Counted from the stretch's first letter, positions 34,370 to 46,782 are shown. The stretch: 64,000 nucleotides of DNA from Tetmemena sp. SeJ-2015 (GCA_027382625.1 JAJKFJ010023880.1:1-64000), one strand, 5' to 3'. Numbers and translations are program-made. The notes: generated by a model from the letters alone, not told the origin.

Positions 34370-34690
34370 ATACAGTGATGTCAGCCTCGATTATGCATTA
34401 CTGGGTAGAATCACAGTTTTTACTGTAAGTAGCCACTGTTTTTAGTCTATACGCCGTATTTGAGAATTTGGATTTAAGATTTAGAGAATGCATATGGAGA
34501 GAACTTTACCAAAATTTGCAGAAATTAATAAATAAGTAAAATTATTTTTTGGCAATATTTGACCAAATAGGAGCGCTTGTTTGCCAAATTTGAGAGCAGA
34601 TGACTTGAGCTTAATGCTCGTTCATCCAGTCTTTACAGAAGCAATATGATAATTTTTAAAAAATGGGGAATGACCATAAAATATTTATTA
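34370..34690 (-). repeat. Repeat family R1, copy B
   Basis: Reverse-oriented relative to copies A and C. It shares the core CAGTAAGTAGCCACTGTTTT (reverse strand) and the TCAGCCTCGATT end motif. The other end is more diverged. It is inserted in AT-rich DNA between two coding segments. Confidence 0.65.
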
Positions 34691-35039
34691 TAAATTTAGC
34701 AATTATTACTTTAAAGCGATAAAGTATATTAATCGAGTAAAATCTCTTGACCTTATTTTTTTATTGTTAAAATCAAGAGTAAGTAAAAATAATTAGAAAA
34801 ATAAAATCCAATTTATTAAAAAAAGCCTTTCTAATGTATGAATTTCCTTACTTCAAACAAATTTTCTGGTTTAATTAAAACATAGACTGGCCAAACTTCC
34901 TTACTTCCTAAATAAATCTTACTAAACATAAAAAGAAAGTTTAATCTTTTTTTTGAAGATTTAAGTCTGACTAAAATCAAAATTCATTTAATACAGCACA
35001 TTATGCAAAATATCTTATTGCTTAAGTAATTTTGACTAG

Positions 35040-35405
35040 CTATTATCCAAAGCATGCAATTACATTCCCATAAAGTTTTGCTTTGTTTAAGGCGAAACTA
35101 CTATTAGTAAGAGAAATTATAGGCTCAACCATGTCCCAATAAATAGCACCTCCTCCTGAGATTTCTGCATAGTTTTCCGCAAATAGAATAATCAAACAAA
35201 AGAAAAATAGATTATTCTAAGATATGTTTAGTTTACAGTTTTTTTAAATGGAGCTGCATGTAAAATACAAAGCTCCTCCTGATCCAATTTTAATGGAGCT
35301 ATCTGATATTTCTTAGTTTTAAGCTGTACAAAAGGTAAAGTTTGATTCAGATATTTCTATCGATTAGGGGTTGTCCATGAATATAGCGCCACCAGCTAAC
35401 CAATA
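35040..35405 (-). CDS. Parallel beta-helix segment with one IES
   Basis: 35405-35237 reads WLAGGAIFMDNPQSIEISES and GSGGALYFTCSSIQ. After excision of the 66-bp IES 35171-35236 (pointer AGTTTT) it continues KNYAEISGGGAIYWDMVEP and TNSSFALNKAKLYGNVIACF. The repeated pattern S-x-F-x-x-N-x-A...G-G-A-I-Y is the parallel beta-helix (PbH1, pectate-lyase-like) repeat of extracellular proteins. This is one of the clearest junctions in the locus. Confidence 0.85.
35171..35236. other. IES, 66 bp, pointer AGTTTT
   Basis: AGTTTT occurs at 35171-35176 and 35237-35242. Excision joins CSSIQK to NYAEISGGGAIYW. Confidence 0.9.
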
Positions 35406-35919
35406 AATCAAAAGTAATTTAATTAATTGCTATTGAAGTTATGTTTGAGAAATTAGATTGAGATATTTTATATCGGTAACTTGAAGTTGTAATTTTATTG
35501 CGATCTTATTCTGATATGTATATCCCACCCCCTAATGAACTTGACAGATTAAAGAAGGTAGAGTTGAAGATGTTAAGAGAGTAGCAATTTACACATCTTA
35601 AAGCTGCTCCTTAAATGGATTAATCAATGAGTTTGATATCTTATATAGTAGTTCCATTAATAGTGACTTGTGCTTGTTGGATTGATATTGAATTTTTTCC
35701 TTTCTTATTTACTATGAATGAATTCTGAAGTATGAAAACATTCTATGTGTTAGCTAAAATTAAAACTACATAAATATCGTCTCCCTCATCGTTATTAATT
35801 AATTAAACATCAGATTTATAATTAATTACATTTTTCTTTATAAAATAGCAAAGTTATTTGAGAAAGTAGCTTGATTATCGATTTTCAAAAGGTAATAAAT
35901 AATTCAAAAATAAAATTAA

Positions 35920-36220
35920 TGTTGAAGGTTGAAAAATAAAAGAAGCCAGAGCCATATATAGCTCCTCCTTAAAGATAAGCTTGATTATTAATCAGAGAAT
36001 TTTAAATTAGATTTAAAATATTTAGAATAGTACACACAGTAAACAAAACGATGTAATAAAAGAGTCAAAAATTAAAAGATAATATTTTTATATGTTTGAA
36101 AAGCCCTATAAAAATTCATATTTATTTTTTAAAGAACAGTTGCTGATAAGGACTGAGCAGTCGCCATATATGTAAATAGCTCCTCCTTATTCAGCCATTC
36201 CATTTGAGAAAGATGAATTG
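35920..36220 (-). CDS. Parallel beta-helix segments
   Basis: 36220-36120 reads FSNGMAEQGGAIYIYGDC, then SVLISNCSLKN. About 35990-35920 reads AYLQGGAIYGSGFFYFS. Both are single beta-helix turns of about 25-35 residues, separated by AT-rich sequence, and both use TAA as Gln. The boundary repeats were not resolved. Confidence 0.75.
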
Positions 36221-36539
36221 TAAATTTCCAGAATAACGTCAAATATTGTGTATATAAATGTGCCCACTATTCCATTAGAAGCCAGTTCTTACCCAGCGAT
36301 ATCTTACTCAAACCAAGATTCATAAATAGTGATTTAAAATATTTAAAAAATCTCTATGTGACGTTTGAAAATCCAATGAAAATATTTTTGCTTCTGATCG
36401 TAGCAATGTTATTGCTAAATGAACAATTTTCAAATACTAAGCTTGAAGACATAATAGAAATAGCATTTTTGTTAGCCTAGTTTTTCTAGAAAATACTATT
36501 TTTAACAGTGGAATTTTGATACTCCTTGCTGCTTAAAAT

Positions 36540-36765
36540 AATTTTAATTGGATTTAAAAATATCTAAGACTGAGTTTTCCTGATCTGAATAGTTTTCTAT
36601 GAACTTAGTGTTGTTTATTTGGAATGAAGAATTTCCAAGAGATGAAATTACTCCACCAGATGAAGATGCTTTGTTTCAAGTAAACAGGCAATCATCAATT
36701 ACTAAATCTGTGGACTATGCGATCATCAAAACTCCTCCAGATTAAAAAATATAATTTGGCTTAGT
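36540..36765 (-). CDS. Parallel beta-helix segment with an in-frame TGA
   Basis: The frame reads SGGVLMIAQSTDLVIDDCLFT, then TGA (36678-36676), then NKASSSGGVISSLGNSSFQ and INNTKFIENYSDQENSVLD. Two beta-helix turns are perfectly in register on each side of the TGA, leaving no room for an IES. It is either a point-mutated stop (pseudogene or allele) or an unusual read-through. Confidence 0.7.
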
Positions 36766-37009
36766 TCTAATTTAAATTCATATAGAAAATGAGTTTAATA
36801 TTTGTTCATTTTTTATTGGAAATTTATAATTCATTTATATTTCGTTATTTAATTTAATATTGAAGGACTAAATTAATTATTATAGTGAAGAAAACTCATT
36901 AAAAATATTAAATATTAATAAGTATTATAAATTGCATGATTTGTAAACTATTTAAATTTGAGTTCTATGTGAATGTGGAGATTTAAAAATAAAATTAAGA
37001 GCCTTAAAG

Positions 37010-37085
37010 ATATACTTATGATGTTTGTGCTTAAATGACTCCTCCTAAGAGTCCTTTAAGCTTGATGAATTGTGAACCCATGACA
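37010..37085 (-). CDS. Parallel beta-helix segment
   Basis: Reads GSQFIKLKGLLGGVIQAQTS, a single beta-helix turn with the GG-V-I core. Flanks are AT-rich; ends unresolved. Confidence 0.6.
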
Positions 37086-37599
37086 TATAATTTAGTTTAT
37101 CTTAGATTCATTAGGCCCCCATCTTCTGTGCTTTAAAAATATAGCTTTCGCAGTTCTAGAAAACACTTAATTCAATTAAAAGCAACGCTTAATTAAAATT
37201 AAGATTTAGATTAAATTAAGAGAAGAAAAAAACTTTAAAATTTTAAATATAAAAATACATTAAATTGATATAGAATTAATTATGCTAGATATATTCATAT
37301 TAATTATGCTTAAAGCAAAATTTAAAATTTGCCCTTCATTAAGATAAATAGAGCTAAAGAAAATTAAAAAATGCCTATATTAAAATTGAGAAGCCATTAT
37401 AATGTTTATTAAGTTACAAGAATGTAATATTTTATAAATTATATTCAATTACTTTATTAAAGAGTTATTGATAATTTATAATTAATTCTATGATATTGAA
37501 AACGTTGGATGTTAGAGAGAGGATATCTGCATTAAATATATAGAAGAAAGAACTCCTTTGAGAGTATTTATCATCGTACTGTGAGGAATCTTCCAAACA

Positions 37600-37683
37600 A
37601 GTGATGCGTGAATTATATAATTTTTAGTGAACTAATCATGTAGAATGAGAGGTATGAGTTCTGAGAAAATATGAAACCTCCTT
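37600..37683 (-). CDS. Parallel beta-helix segment next to a TIR element
   Basis: Reads GGFIFSQNSYLSFYMISS, a beta-helix turn whose GG core begins directly at the border of the inverted-repeat element 37684-38080. The coding piece on the other side (38081-38160) carries the preceding turn. Confidence 0.6.
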
Positions 37684-38080
37684 TTAAAATCAAATAAGTG
37701 AATTGGATCGTGGGTAGTAGAAATAAGATCAAACCCCAATTCTTAATTAGAGATGTAATTGAGGCTTTAATGATTAGAGATCAATGATTGGATAATAGAG
37801 ATTAAAACTAATATTGATTGGTGTTTAATATAATGCTAAGAAATAAAATTAAAAACCTAATGTTTAATTGGATTACTCTATAGAGATCTGTGATAAACCA
37901 ATGGGGTGTCATTATTTAATTAAAACCTAATCTTTTGCTATTTAATAATATTATAATCTCACCCCCCCCCACTTTTTCTTTAAAGTCTGACAATGTTCTT
38001 CTATATGATGTTTCTAGCCTTTGAATTAAGATAAATCTTATTTCTACAACCCACGATCCAATTCACTTATTTGATTTTAA
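37684..38080. repeat. Terminal-inverted-repeat element, 397 bp
   Basis: About 45 bp of nearly perfect terminal inverted repeat: the left begins TTAAAATCAAATAAGTGAAT and the right ends with its complement (ATTCACTTATTTGATTTTAA). No coding capacity. The interior includes a run of ten C near 37963. It sits exactly between two beta-helix coding pieces, so it is, or occupies, an IES. Confidence 0.85.
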
Positions 38081-38560
38081 TGACTGTGGGAATTCGAAAA
38101 CTGAGTTATTAAGTGTTAAAATGTTACCTTATTTAACTTCAAAAACTCCTCCTGAGGAGAAAGCTTGGGAATAGGTAACCACTTAATCTATCATTCAAAA
38201 AAAATTGTAAAGTTTGCGTATGGTGAATTTATAGTCAGGAATCCCCCGTTATCTGCTGAGTTATTTTAAATTATTTGCTATTTTCCCTAGAAAATTATCT
38301 GCTAAGAAACTTATTTAATGCTACTTTTTAGTATATTTACTACTCCTCCAGAGTTTTAGGCTTGGTTTGTAATGATCTAGCATTATAACTAATTAAAAAT
38401 AAAGTGAAAAATAAAGCAGTCTACTATTTCAGCATATACATTATTGTCAAAGGTAAAAACTAATCATTAAAATGAACTCCTCCTTCTCCTGCCTTATTAT
38501 AGGAAAGATAGAATTAGTTGGCCGCATAAATATTCAAGAAATACAACTATGGAAACAGAT
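38081..38560 (-). CDS. Three parallel beta-helix segments
   Basis: 38560-38460 reads LNIYAANQFYLSYNKAGEGG and VHFNDQ. 38385-38300 reads NQAQNSGGVVNILKSS. 38160-38081 reads AFSSGGVFEVKQGNILTLNN and SVFEFPQS. Each is one or two beta-helix turns with the G-G-V core, separated by AT-rich inserts whose exact limits I could not fix. Confidence 0.7.
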
Positions 38561-38739
38561 ATAAACGAACTGCAAAGGATTGGTGGAGTAGCGAAAGTTA
38601 TCTACAGATTTTATTTCCAATTTAAATGACTCTGTAAAATTCCTGAAATTATATAAATATCTTGAAGACCTTCCATTAAACTTTTAGTTTGTTCATATCT
38701 TGATCTTTGTCTTCCTTAGAATTTTTAAATCGTTAAATT

Positions 38740-38965
38740 TGTTAAAATATTATCTTACTTTATGTATAAATTAATTTCCTATCTTTCAAAGGTAAATGAC
38801 TTCTGTATTTCGAGAAACTATTTTCTTGATCACCTAATTCTATCTTACCTATATTAATGAACTTTGATCCTGTTGAATATAAATTGCTGTCTTTTATGAA
38901 AAAGACTCCTCCTTAAACTGCATAATTATTAGAGTAGGTATTGTTTGACTCTCTCAGAGTAGAGC
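38740..38965 (-). CDS. Parallel beta-helix segment
   Basis: Reads SNNTYSNNYAVQGGVFFIKD, then SNLYSTGSKFINIGKIELGD and a polar stretch to about 38740. Typical G-G-V-F-F beta-helix core with an N-N-Y turn. Confidence 0.75.
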
Positions 38966-40479
38966 TACAAAAATTAAGGATAATAATTCCTAATATAATA
39001 ACTTATAATGAAAAGGTTTATTGATTTTTTTAATATAGTTGAGAATTTGATATAAAATAATTGCAAAATATAATAATTTCCATTTAAAAGATAATTATTT
39101 AACGCTAATGGCAAGATTCTACCACTCTATTTCCTTTAGCTCGCTAAGTTTACTTAAATCTCAGGCAATAATTATACAAAACAACAGAATTGCTATCCTA
39201 CTTGTAAGATTTGATCATGATTCCCAACAATCTGCAAAAAACATAAACTTAATGAATTAAAGAAAAAATGTGGAAAGAGATCTTTGGTCTTAATTCTTTT
39301 CTTTAATTTAAATTTATCTATTACTCTTAACTCATTCTATTAATTTAAGTTTCTACAACATTCACTGTTTCACTCAGCCTTATGGGTCTATGAAAATATG
39401 AGAAAACTTTTGTAAATTGTTAGCCTCCTTATGAACCTATTAAAACATGAGAAATCTTTTGTAATTTTTTAGCCTCCTTAAATAAACTCTCTAATATTTC
39501 ATACTTTTGAACTTCTTTGAAAGAAATGTGCTAGAAAACAGTTTATGAATTCAAATTATGTCTAATGTAATTCTAAGTTAAATCACTAAATCAATCAATT
39601 AAATCGGATAATCTCAACAATTCATTAAATAGATTAATTTTAATTAATCACTAAATTCAAAAATGTTGTAAAATATTTTTGAGCTGATTATTACTAAAAT
39701 AATATAAATTAATTTTCTAAAATATAGAAGGCAAGGCCCGAAAAGGTAAATTTCCTAAAGGATACAAAACAAATATGACTTCTTGTGTTTGCTAATAAAA
39801 TATATATCTAAATTACTAAGTAAAATTAATTTCAACTAAAAATAAAAATAGCTATCACAATTTTAGCTGAGGCAAAAAAAAAACTTTTAAAAAAATTCCT
39901 GAGAAAAATGAAAAAGACAGCCAGCAAATCCATTAAATTTAACAACTTGAAACCTATTTTAAATAAATATTTTTTAATTTTTATTCCAACTTGATTCTAA
40001 TATTTATTTCCGCAAAACTTATTAATTTTAAAGTTAAGGAACCAAAATAATTTTTATAACTAACTTTATTAAAAGGTTATTGTGAGAAATTTAATATATA
40101 TCTTTTTAGCATCTACATATTAGAAAAATTACAGGATAATTCTTTTTTTATATAAAGAGGTGAAAGAAAAAAATACTTTCAAGGTAATAATTTTAAAATA
40201 CTTTAAATACTCTATTACTACGATTATTATAATTGTGAATTTTTATTAAAACATGTTTTAAATAAAAATGTAAAGATTTTATATTTAAAGTCAATTAATA
40301 TTCTTACAATTTTCAATAATAGTTATTTAACCAATAATTCAATAACAAAAATTTAATTTTTATAAATTTCTTTGCAATTTTTAAACCTAAAAATTATATT
40401 TAAACTCGATCTTCGCTACCCTAAATGATTAAATCAATTTCAATTTTTAGTTTATTCAAAAACCAAATTAATCTATATC

Positions 40480-41055
40480 TATATTACAGCAACACCTCCT
40501 AATGACATGTTTTAGTAATTTTCAAAAATTGAATTAGTGACAATTATATCTGCAGACATTCCTTCTAAATAAAAGTTTCCAGACGAGTAAAACTAATCTC
40601 CATATAGCGAATTAATAGCCTCGAAAGTTTACAATGGATTTCTGCTGTTTGAGTTGTAAATTTAGTTAACGCGAAACTTCAAGTCAGAGTTCTAATATTA
40701 AATACAGAAAAAATTAAAATTGTTAGTTAATATAAACTTAATTTATCTGTAAGCTTAAAATTGTAGAATACTTTGCCCCTTTTAAAGCAAAATATTAAAT
40801 TTTTATTCATTTTTTTATTGCTGTGTTAATTTTTAAGTGTTGTTATGAAAATTAATAAATGATTTCTGTGAATAGATCATTCCTCCTTCATATATTTATA
40901 AATATCATACTCTGCAGTGACATTAATAAAATTGTAGAGGTAGTTAGAATAGCCAGAAGTTGAAATTTCCTCATTTTCAAAATCCATTATTATGGTCATA
41001 TCACTGCCTTAGTCAGCATATGTCAATCCTCCTTGCTTGGCCGTAATATTCAAAC
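40480..41055 (-). CDS. Two parallel beta-helix segments
   Basis: 41055-40905 reads NITAKQGGLTYADQGSDMTI, IMDFENEEIST and FINVTAEYDIYKYMKE. 40690-40480 reads VNQIYNSNSRNPLQTFEAIN, SSGNFYLEGMSADIIVTNS and IFENYQNMSLGGVAVIQ. Both are TGA-free and fit the family, with an AT-rich IES of about 200 bp between them. Confidence 0.75.
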
Positions 41056-41059
41056 TTTA

Positions 41060-41500
41060 TTGATAATTTAAAATCATTTTTTAATTAAAAGTTTAAGAAA
41101 ATTAATTAATGTCTTTTTAAATTTAATTAGGTATTTTTTACAAAATTTTTCAAATTAAAAAATATATTTTTAGAAAAATTCAAAATTAATAAATTAAATA
41201 AAATTTAAATTTAATTGAATTCATAATGTATAAGGAATATTTTAATCCATTAATGCTAAATATCTAATATTTATGATCCATTAGATTTTTATGAAGGGAA
41301 AAAATACCAATATTGGAAATATTTTAACATAAAAACAGAAATTTATAAGCTAATTTTTTTCTAATTAATTTTTAGGATTTATTCTTCGGTTTTTGTTATA
41401 AAAAATGCATATAAAAGTGTAAACTTTAACCAATAATGTTAACACAGGGTAGGAAAAGACTAAAGATACATGTAAACAAGTTTTTGAATTTTAAGGGTTT
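41060..41500. other. AT-rich stretch, no gene seen
   Basis: Low-complexity A+T sequence between the beta-helix piece and R1 copy C. Interpreted as IES. Confidence 0.35.
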
Positions 41501-41837
41501 ATATTATCCGTTCAGCCCCGATTTTATTTTTTTTCAAAAACTTTTGAGTCTCCTTCGTAAGGCCTGGGCGAACGAGGACGAAGCACTTGCCAACTGTGTC
41601 AAAACTTGGTACTGTAAGAGCTCCTTGTTGGCCGAGTATTGCTACAAAAAAGTCACAAAAAGGTAATTTTGCTTTATTAAATCACAGTAGGGAAATTTAT
41701 GAATCTAAACATGCCAAATATGGATGGATTTGAAGCCACTTCTCTAAAGTTAAGTAAAAAGACCAAAAACAGTGGCTACTTACTGGACAAGCTGGCTTCC
41801 TATCCATTAGTCAAAAATCAGGGCTATATGGATAATA
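41501..41837 (+). repeat. Repeat family R1, copy C, with response-regulator-like fragment
   Basis: The ends form imperfect terminal inverted repeats: ATTATCCGTTCAGCCCCGAT on the left, AATCAGGGCTATATGGATAAT on the right. The interior reads FMNLNMPNMDGFEATS at about 41696-41743, the signature around the phospho-acceptor Asp of receiver domains (Asp/Asn-hydrophobic-x-MPxMDG). The remainder shows no continuous receiver fold. This is the best-preserved of four copies. Confidence 0.75.
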
Positions 41838-42163
41838 GTGTAGTAACTTCAGTTTTCATATGCTGGATAAAAATTCAACCTTGCCTTAAAAAAAAACTTT
41901 GCATAAGTCATAAAATCTCTTTCGTTTTAGATTAGTTTTTTTATTCAGATTAAAAATGCAAATGTCAGAAAATGATTAACTAAAATTTATTAATTAAAAC
42001 TTAAAAAGTATATTAAAGAATACTTTAGTCTATAAGGAGAGCTTACAGTATTAGCAGAAATTAAATTTATCCCTATTCATCCTCCATCGTCCACTTTCTA
42101 TTAGGCAGCTAAAATCTTTTGCTAATTCTTTCACAAAACCGTTATTTTAATAAGGTATCTATT

Positions 42164-42415
42164 TAATTACTCTAAAATAACTACGCATCCTATCTCTAAG
42201 GTATGGATGTTTTCACCCTTATCAGTAGTAATAGCCAGTTCTCAACATCAACTCCATCGCAAAAATGTTAAGAGTGCCACACTATACTCTCGCATTTGAA
42301 AGTTGTTTTGCAGATGAGAAAGTTAGGAGTTGCAGTGTTCCTCATCGCACTTCTAAGCTTCAGCACATCAATTATTTGATTGATCCTCAAACTCTTCGCC
42401 ACTAAGAGCACTTCA
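42164..42415 (-). repeat. Dispersed repeat R2, copy 1
   Basis: Roughly 90% identical by eye to 58879-59142 in opposite window orientation. On the minus strand it reads VAKSLRINQIID, then TFKCESIVWHSQ and FCDGVDVENW, with two small indels relative to the other copy. It may be a mobile repeat with a residual ORF or a duplicated coding piece. Confidence 0.75.
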
Positions 42416-42419
42416 CTTT

Positions 42420-43735
42420 GGAGTATCTCGAAGTTCAAGCTTATTTAATAGTTTATTTTTTATAATTAAACTGAAGAAGAAGAAGAAGCGAAATGTAATA
42501 GTTGTAAAGATCCTTGTATAGATATCTTTAGTGAAAGTTGTTTTATTCATACTTAAGCAAGTTCCGGAGTTTTGGGCTGAAGAAATTTAGGGGTTTTAAT
42601 GCTCTAAAAAGATAGTTTAATTTGATTCTTTAGCATAAGTGTATAGAATTTTTGCATATATTATTATACTTCATGATAAATTTCTATGTTTCAGAATTTT
42701 TTTTCCTTCTATAAATGACTAAATTAAAAAAAAAATATTCAAAAAAATTTTATCTCGAAATAATTTTTTAAGTATTTTAATTTAATATTCTCAAATGTGT
42801 TATTATAGAGTTGAACAATGATTGAAGGAATATTTCCGGCTAAATATTTTACTTAAAAATATCTTTTTTTAGTTGATAATATAAAAATATATCATTTTTA
42901 GTTTCATAAAATAAATAATGCAAAATTGTGGTAATAATCTCCTTATTCTTCAAGATTTTATTCTTGCTAATAACAAAAAGCAAATATTTTTTCTTTGGTC
43001 TTTACCATTACAAATTTAAGGATAGAAAAATCATTATCAATCAGCCATTACTTACTTATATTATTTCATAAGCCATACTTTTAATTCTAAGATGAAAATT
43101 TCTCACAAAATATAGTAGGGAGTTCACTCTTTTATTTTGGCACACTTAATAAATTTAATAGCTGAAAATAATTTCAAAAGTTTATTAAAATCTGAAATTT
43201 ATGTTGATTAGTTAAAAGAAATCGGCCATTTAAAAGTATTTTTTTAAAAAATCATTTAATATCCTTTGAGGATTTATTATATTCTTTATTTATTATTATT
43301 ATTATAAATATTAATATTTTTTGTTTTAATTTTAAGATCAGAGGCTATAGTAAAACCAAAACTCTAAAACTCATTGCTTTTATATTAAAAACATATAAAA
43401 AATTTTGAATCATATATAAAATTAATTCTTGAAGCATTTATCACAAAAATAATTAAGAATGATTCTAATAAATATATCCTCTATATTTTTATTAATAAAT
43501 CTTAATTAAATTGATAATAATGAAACAAATCATTTGAGAATAGGGATTTCTTATGACGAATAAGGTAAAATTTTAATAATTTAATTTAAAAAATTAGATT
43601 TTATTTAAGATTGGGGTTTAGAAATATTTTTTATTTTAAAAAGGGATTACTATTTAATTTAATTAAGAAACGTACATAAATCCACCTGTCTAATAAGATT
43701 GCAAATTCGTGAAGATGGAATTCTTAACAGTGATT
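42420..43735. other. AT-rich stretch, no gene seen
   Basis: Long A+T-rich sequence with runs of A and T. No coding motif recognised. Confidence 0.35.
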
Positions 43736-43736
43736 C

Positions 43737-44076
43737 AATATTATCAGTTCAGGCCCGATTTCACAATACTGGCTAGGAAACCAGCTTTGACAGTAAGTAG
43801 CCACTGTTTTTAGGCTTTTTACTGAACTTTAGAGAAGTAACTTCAAACCCATCCATATTTGGCATATGAATGTTCCCTATTATTTTAAGATTTAATAATT
43901 AATAAGTCTGTAAAATTACCTTTTTTTCAAATTTATTTTTAGCAATAATTGGCCCACAAGGAGCGCTTACAGTACCAAGTTTTAACATAGACGACAAAAT
44001 ATTCATCCTCCTTCGTCCAGACTTTACAGAAGTAAACTCAAAACTTTTTGAAAAATCGGAGCTGAATGTATAATAT
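43737..44076 (-). repeat. Repeat family R1, copy D, with response-regulator-like fragment
   Basis: Inverted relative to copy C. Ends TTATCAGTTCAGGCCCGATT and AATCGGAGCTGAATGTATAAT. On the minus strand it encodes HMPNMDGFEVTSLKFSKKPK, matching the receiver-like fragment of copy C with conservative changes. Confidence 0.75.
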
Positions 44077-44589
44077 TAAAATTAAATAATATTCGACTTA
44101 TCAAAAAATGTTAATTAATTTTAGCTCTATTATAGAAAATAATAATCGCCATTAAATTATTACCTCTATTTTGCCATTTTTTTATGTTTTTTTTTTAGAT
44201 GAATGAAACCTGGGCTAAGTTTAAATAAAGAATTAAAAAATAGCAACCACCTTAATTCTAGTTCTATTCTACCTTTAATGAAATTATTCGAGAGATATTA
44301 AAATTATAAGAACTTTATATCTTTACAACTTTTGAGCGATAGTGCTATGTACTGATTTATATTGAAACAATAATTTATCATATCTAAGGCTAAGTTTTGT
44401 TGTGGAATTTAATACAAATAAATTATACTAATATTTGTTTGGATTTTAAATCTGCTTCAGAGAACGGGGAAATAATTTAAGGCATTGCATTTGTAAATAC
44501 AGCAAGTTAGCAACCTCAGTTTAATATTTTAACTTATTATTAATTTTAAATCAACTATATTAAGACTTGAATAACTCGATTGATTACCA

Positions 44590-45040
44590 CCTGGGTATAT
44601 TCACCATGCCAATGATATCAATGAGACTAGATTCAGACTTTCTCTATATTGAAAAGGAAATATCCAGTGGACTCAAAATTTACTTCCTCACTGAACATTT
44701 AAAATTGGTAGCCTAAGCTCTAAATCCATAAAGCCCTCAATTGCATATTTTCAAGAGATTCCAAAATATTATGGCATGTTCAAGCAACATAAGTAGATCA
44801 TAGTTAGTGGTCTATACTCAAATAGCATCTATTTCATGAGAAACCATGGAAGAATTCAATGGAAAACTATTTAATATCCTTTCCCTGATTCCCTTAGCCA
44901 TTCTAACTATTATGAAAGACCTTCTTTTCCTCCAAGAGAGGATCATTAATAAAGGCTCAAGTATATTTAACCTAAGGAAAATTTTTGCTCTCTCAGTTCT
45001 CTCAATGCTTCTGGCCACTTCATAATCCAAGCACCTTCTA
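44590..45040 (-). CDS. Unassigned coding-like segment
   Basis: Two frames look coding: one starts MDYEVARSIERTERAKIFLR (45030), the other reads WIMKWPEALRELREQKFSLG. Composition is less AT-rich than the flanks. I cannot identify a family or choose the frame. It could be a tail piece of a beta-helix protein or part of a separate gene. Confidence 0.3.
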
Positions 45041-45044
45041 TTAA

Positions 45045-46595
45045 AACAATCAACTTACTTTATAACTAAACTTAAAGCTTTAAAGAGGTTTGCTTATCAT
45101 TAAAAAATTCTCCTCTATCTTTCTTATTATTTTTTATGAAAACTAGAGTTCTAAATTTCGAATTTCTAATTTATTAACAAATTTAGAAATCTCTAATTAT
45201 GCTTTAAAAAAATTTAAGGTTGTTATCTTTCTTATAAGTAGCTAATATCTTTGTTTTAATAGCTTATTGCTTTAATTAAAATTATATTTATTTTCGTGAT
45301 TCTCGGACTATTAAAGTATGAGGTCTCCAAATTAATAGATATAGCTGGTGAAATATGAATTTAAATAAGTTTATTTGATTAATTTGATCTGATTAAATTT
45401 AATAAACTTGATCTAGCTTGACTCCATCAAACATCAATTAGTTTTCTATAACTGAAATAATTATAGTTATGTAATAAATATATCTAAATACTTTAGATAA
45501 CTTAAGATTTATATATTAAAATTTTTGAATATATTTTTTTTGAATTTTATTATAGTAGTTATTAAATATAATTGAAAATTAGGTGAATTATTTAGAAAGA
45601 TTAAAGGAGAAATTCAACCTCGTGGCAGTTCAAATAACATATTCATCCTCTTATCTGAAGCTAGTTCGAGATGGTATAAAAAAATTAGTTTGTGTTTCTA
45701 CTTTAATCATCGTGTCAACATGTCATGGGTTGACCAGTGGCATGAGGGACAGGTCACACCAGTTATGATCGTGTTTTAGTAGGTGATATAAAAGCCTATT
45801 ATATATATATATATATACCTTTGCGGGGTGTTTAATTCTGCTAATAATCTAATATAATAATCTAATCGTGTCAACACCTCTAAAAAACGAGATATAATTC
45901 TCTTAAATTCCGTAACTCCAAATTACTACTTTATGAATTTTTATTTGGCTAATAGCTCAAGAAGGAGCTTCCCTACACAAAAGTTGCAAGCATATATAGT
46001 TCTTAGAATTCCATGCTGAATGGTCTCATAATTATTTAAACATACTTTAACTCCACTTATACCATTCTAATTTAATAAATAAATTAATTTCATTTTCCAT
46101 TAAATCTTCAGCTATAATAGTCCAGTATTGCTGAAATCCCTCAATTAAATTCTAATTTTTGCTAAACAAATTGCAGATAAAATATTATATTTTTATGAAG
46201 ATTAAATGGTGTTAGTTCATAGAGATTTTAATTTAATAACTCAATGTAATTATTTTTTATTAACTTTGTAATTATTTTTTTTAAATTAAAATCTATCTAA
46301 GTAATTTCTATTTAATAAAATTTACTAATTTATAATTTTGAGTTCTATTGATGAATAATGGTAAAAAAGCATCCTTATGTCAAGCAAGTCAGGTTATTTG
46401 CAGTCACATTATAAAATTTATAAAAGCAAATTCGGATTAATTTAAGTTAAAAATATTTGCTTACTTAAAATGAATAAATCGATCTAACCTTTAAAAAGGA
46501 ATTTTTCATCCAAAAATTGTTTTATAATAATTTTATTAAAACATTGATGATATCAATAAATAAAGTTATGGGTAAGAAGTTGTAAACTGCTTAAT
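45045..46595. other. AT-rich stretch, no gene seen
   Basis: Includes a (TA)n run near 45800-45818. The short plus-strand frame at 45583-45768 has no recognisable motif. Confidence 0.35.
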
Positions 46596-46782
46596 TAAAT
46601 TCATAATATTTTGCTACATTGTAAGAGTGGATGTCATAATAATTAGAACCTATGTCAACATAAAATATAACAAAGTATGAGCAATTGATTATCGTATATA
46701 CAGCACTTGAGCCATATGTTTCAATTCCAAATAAAGTGTTGTTATTCAAAGTAAATATAATATTTTTTACTTTAAGAATCAC
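46595..46782 (-). CDS. Parallel beta-helix segment
   Basis: Reads IIFTLNNNTLFGIETYGSSA, VYTIINCSYFVIFYVDIGSN and YYDIHSYNVAKYYEF without TGA. The alternation of Asn/Ser turns and short strands fits the beta-helix of this locus, although the GGA core is absent here. Confidence 0.55.

Noticed and set aside
41436..41666. 76-aa ORF at the start of R1 copy C.
   Set aside because: Not conserved in the other copies of the repeat; only the MPNMDGFE part is shared.
45800..45818. (TA)n run as a regulatory or replication element.
   Set aside because: Simple-sequence run in AT-rich DNA with no supporting signal.
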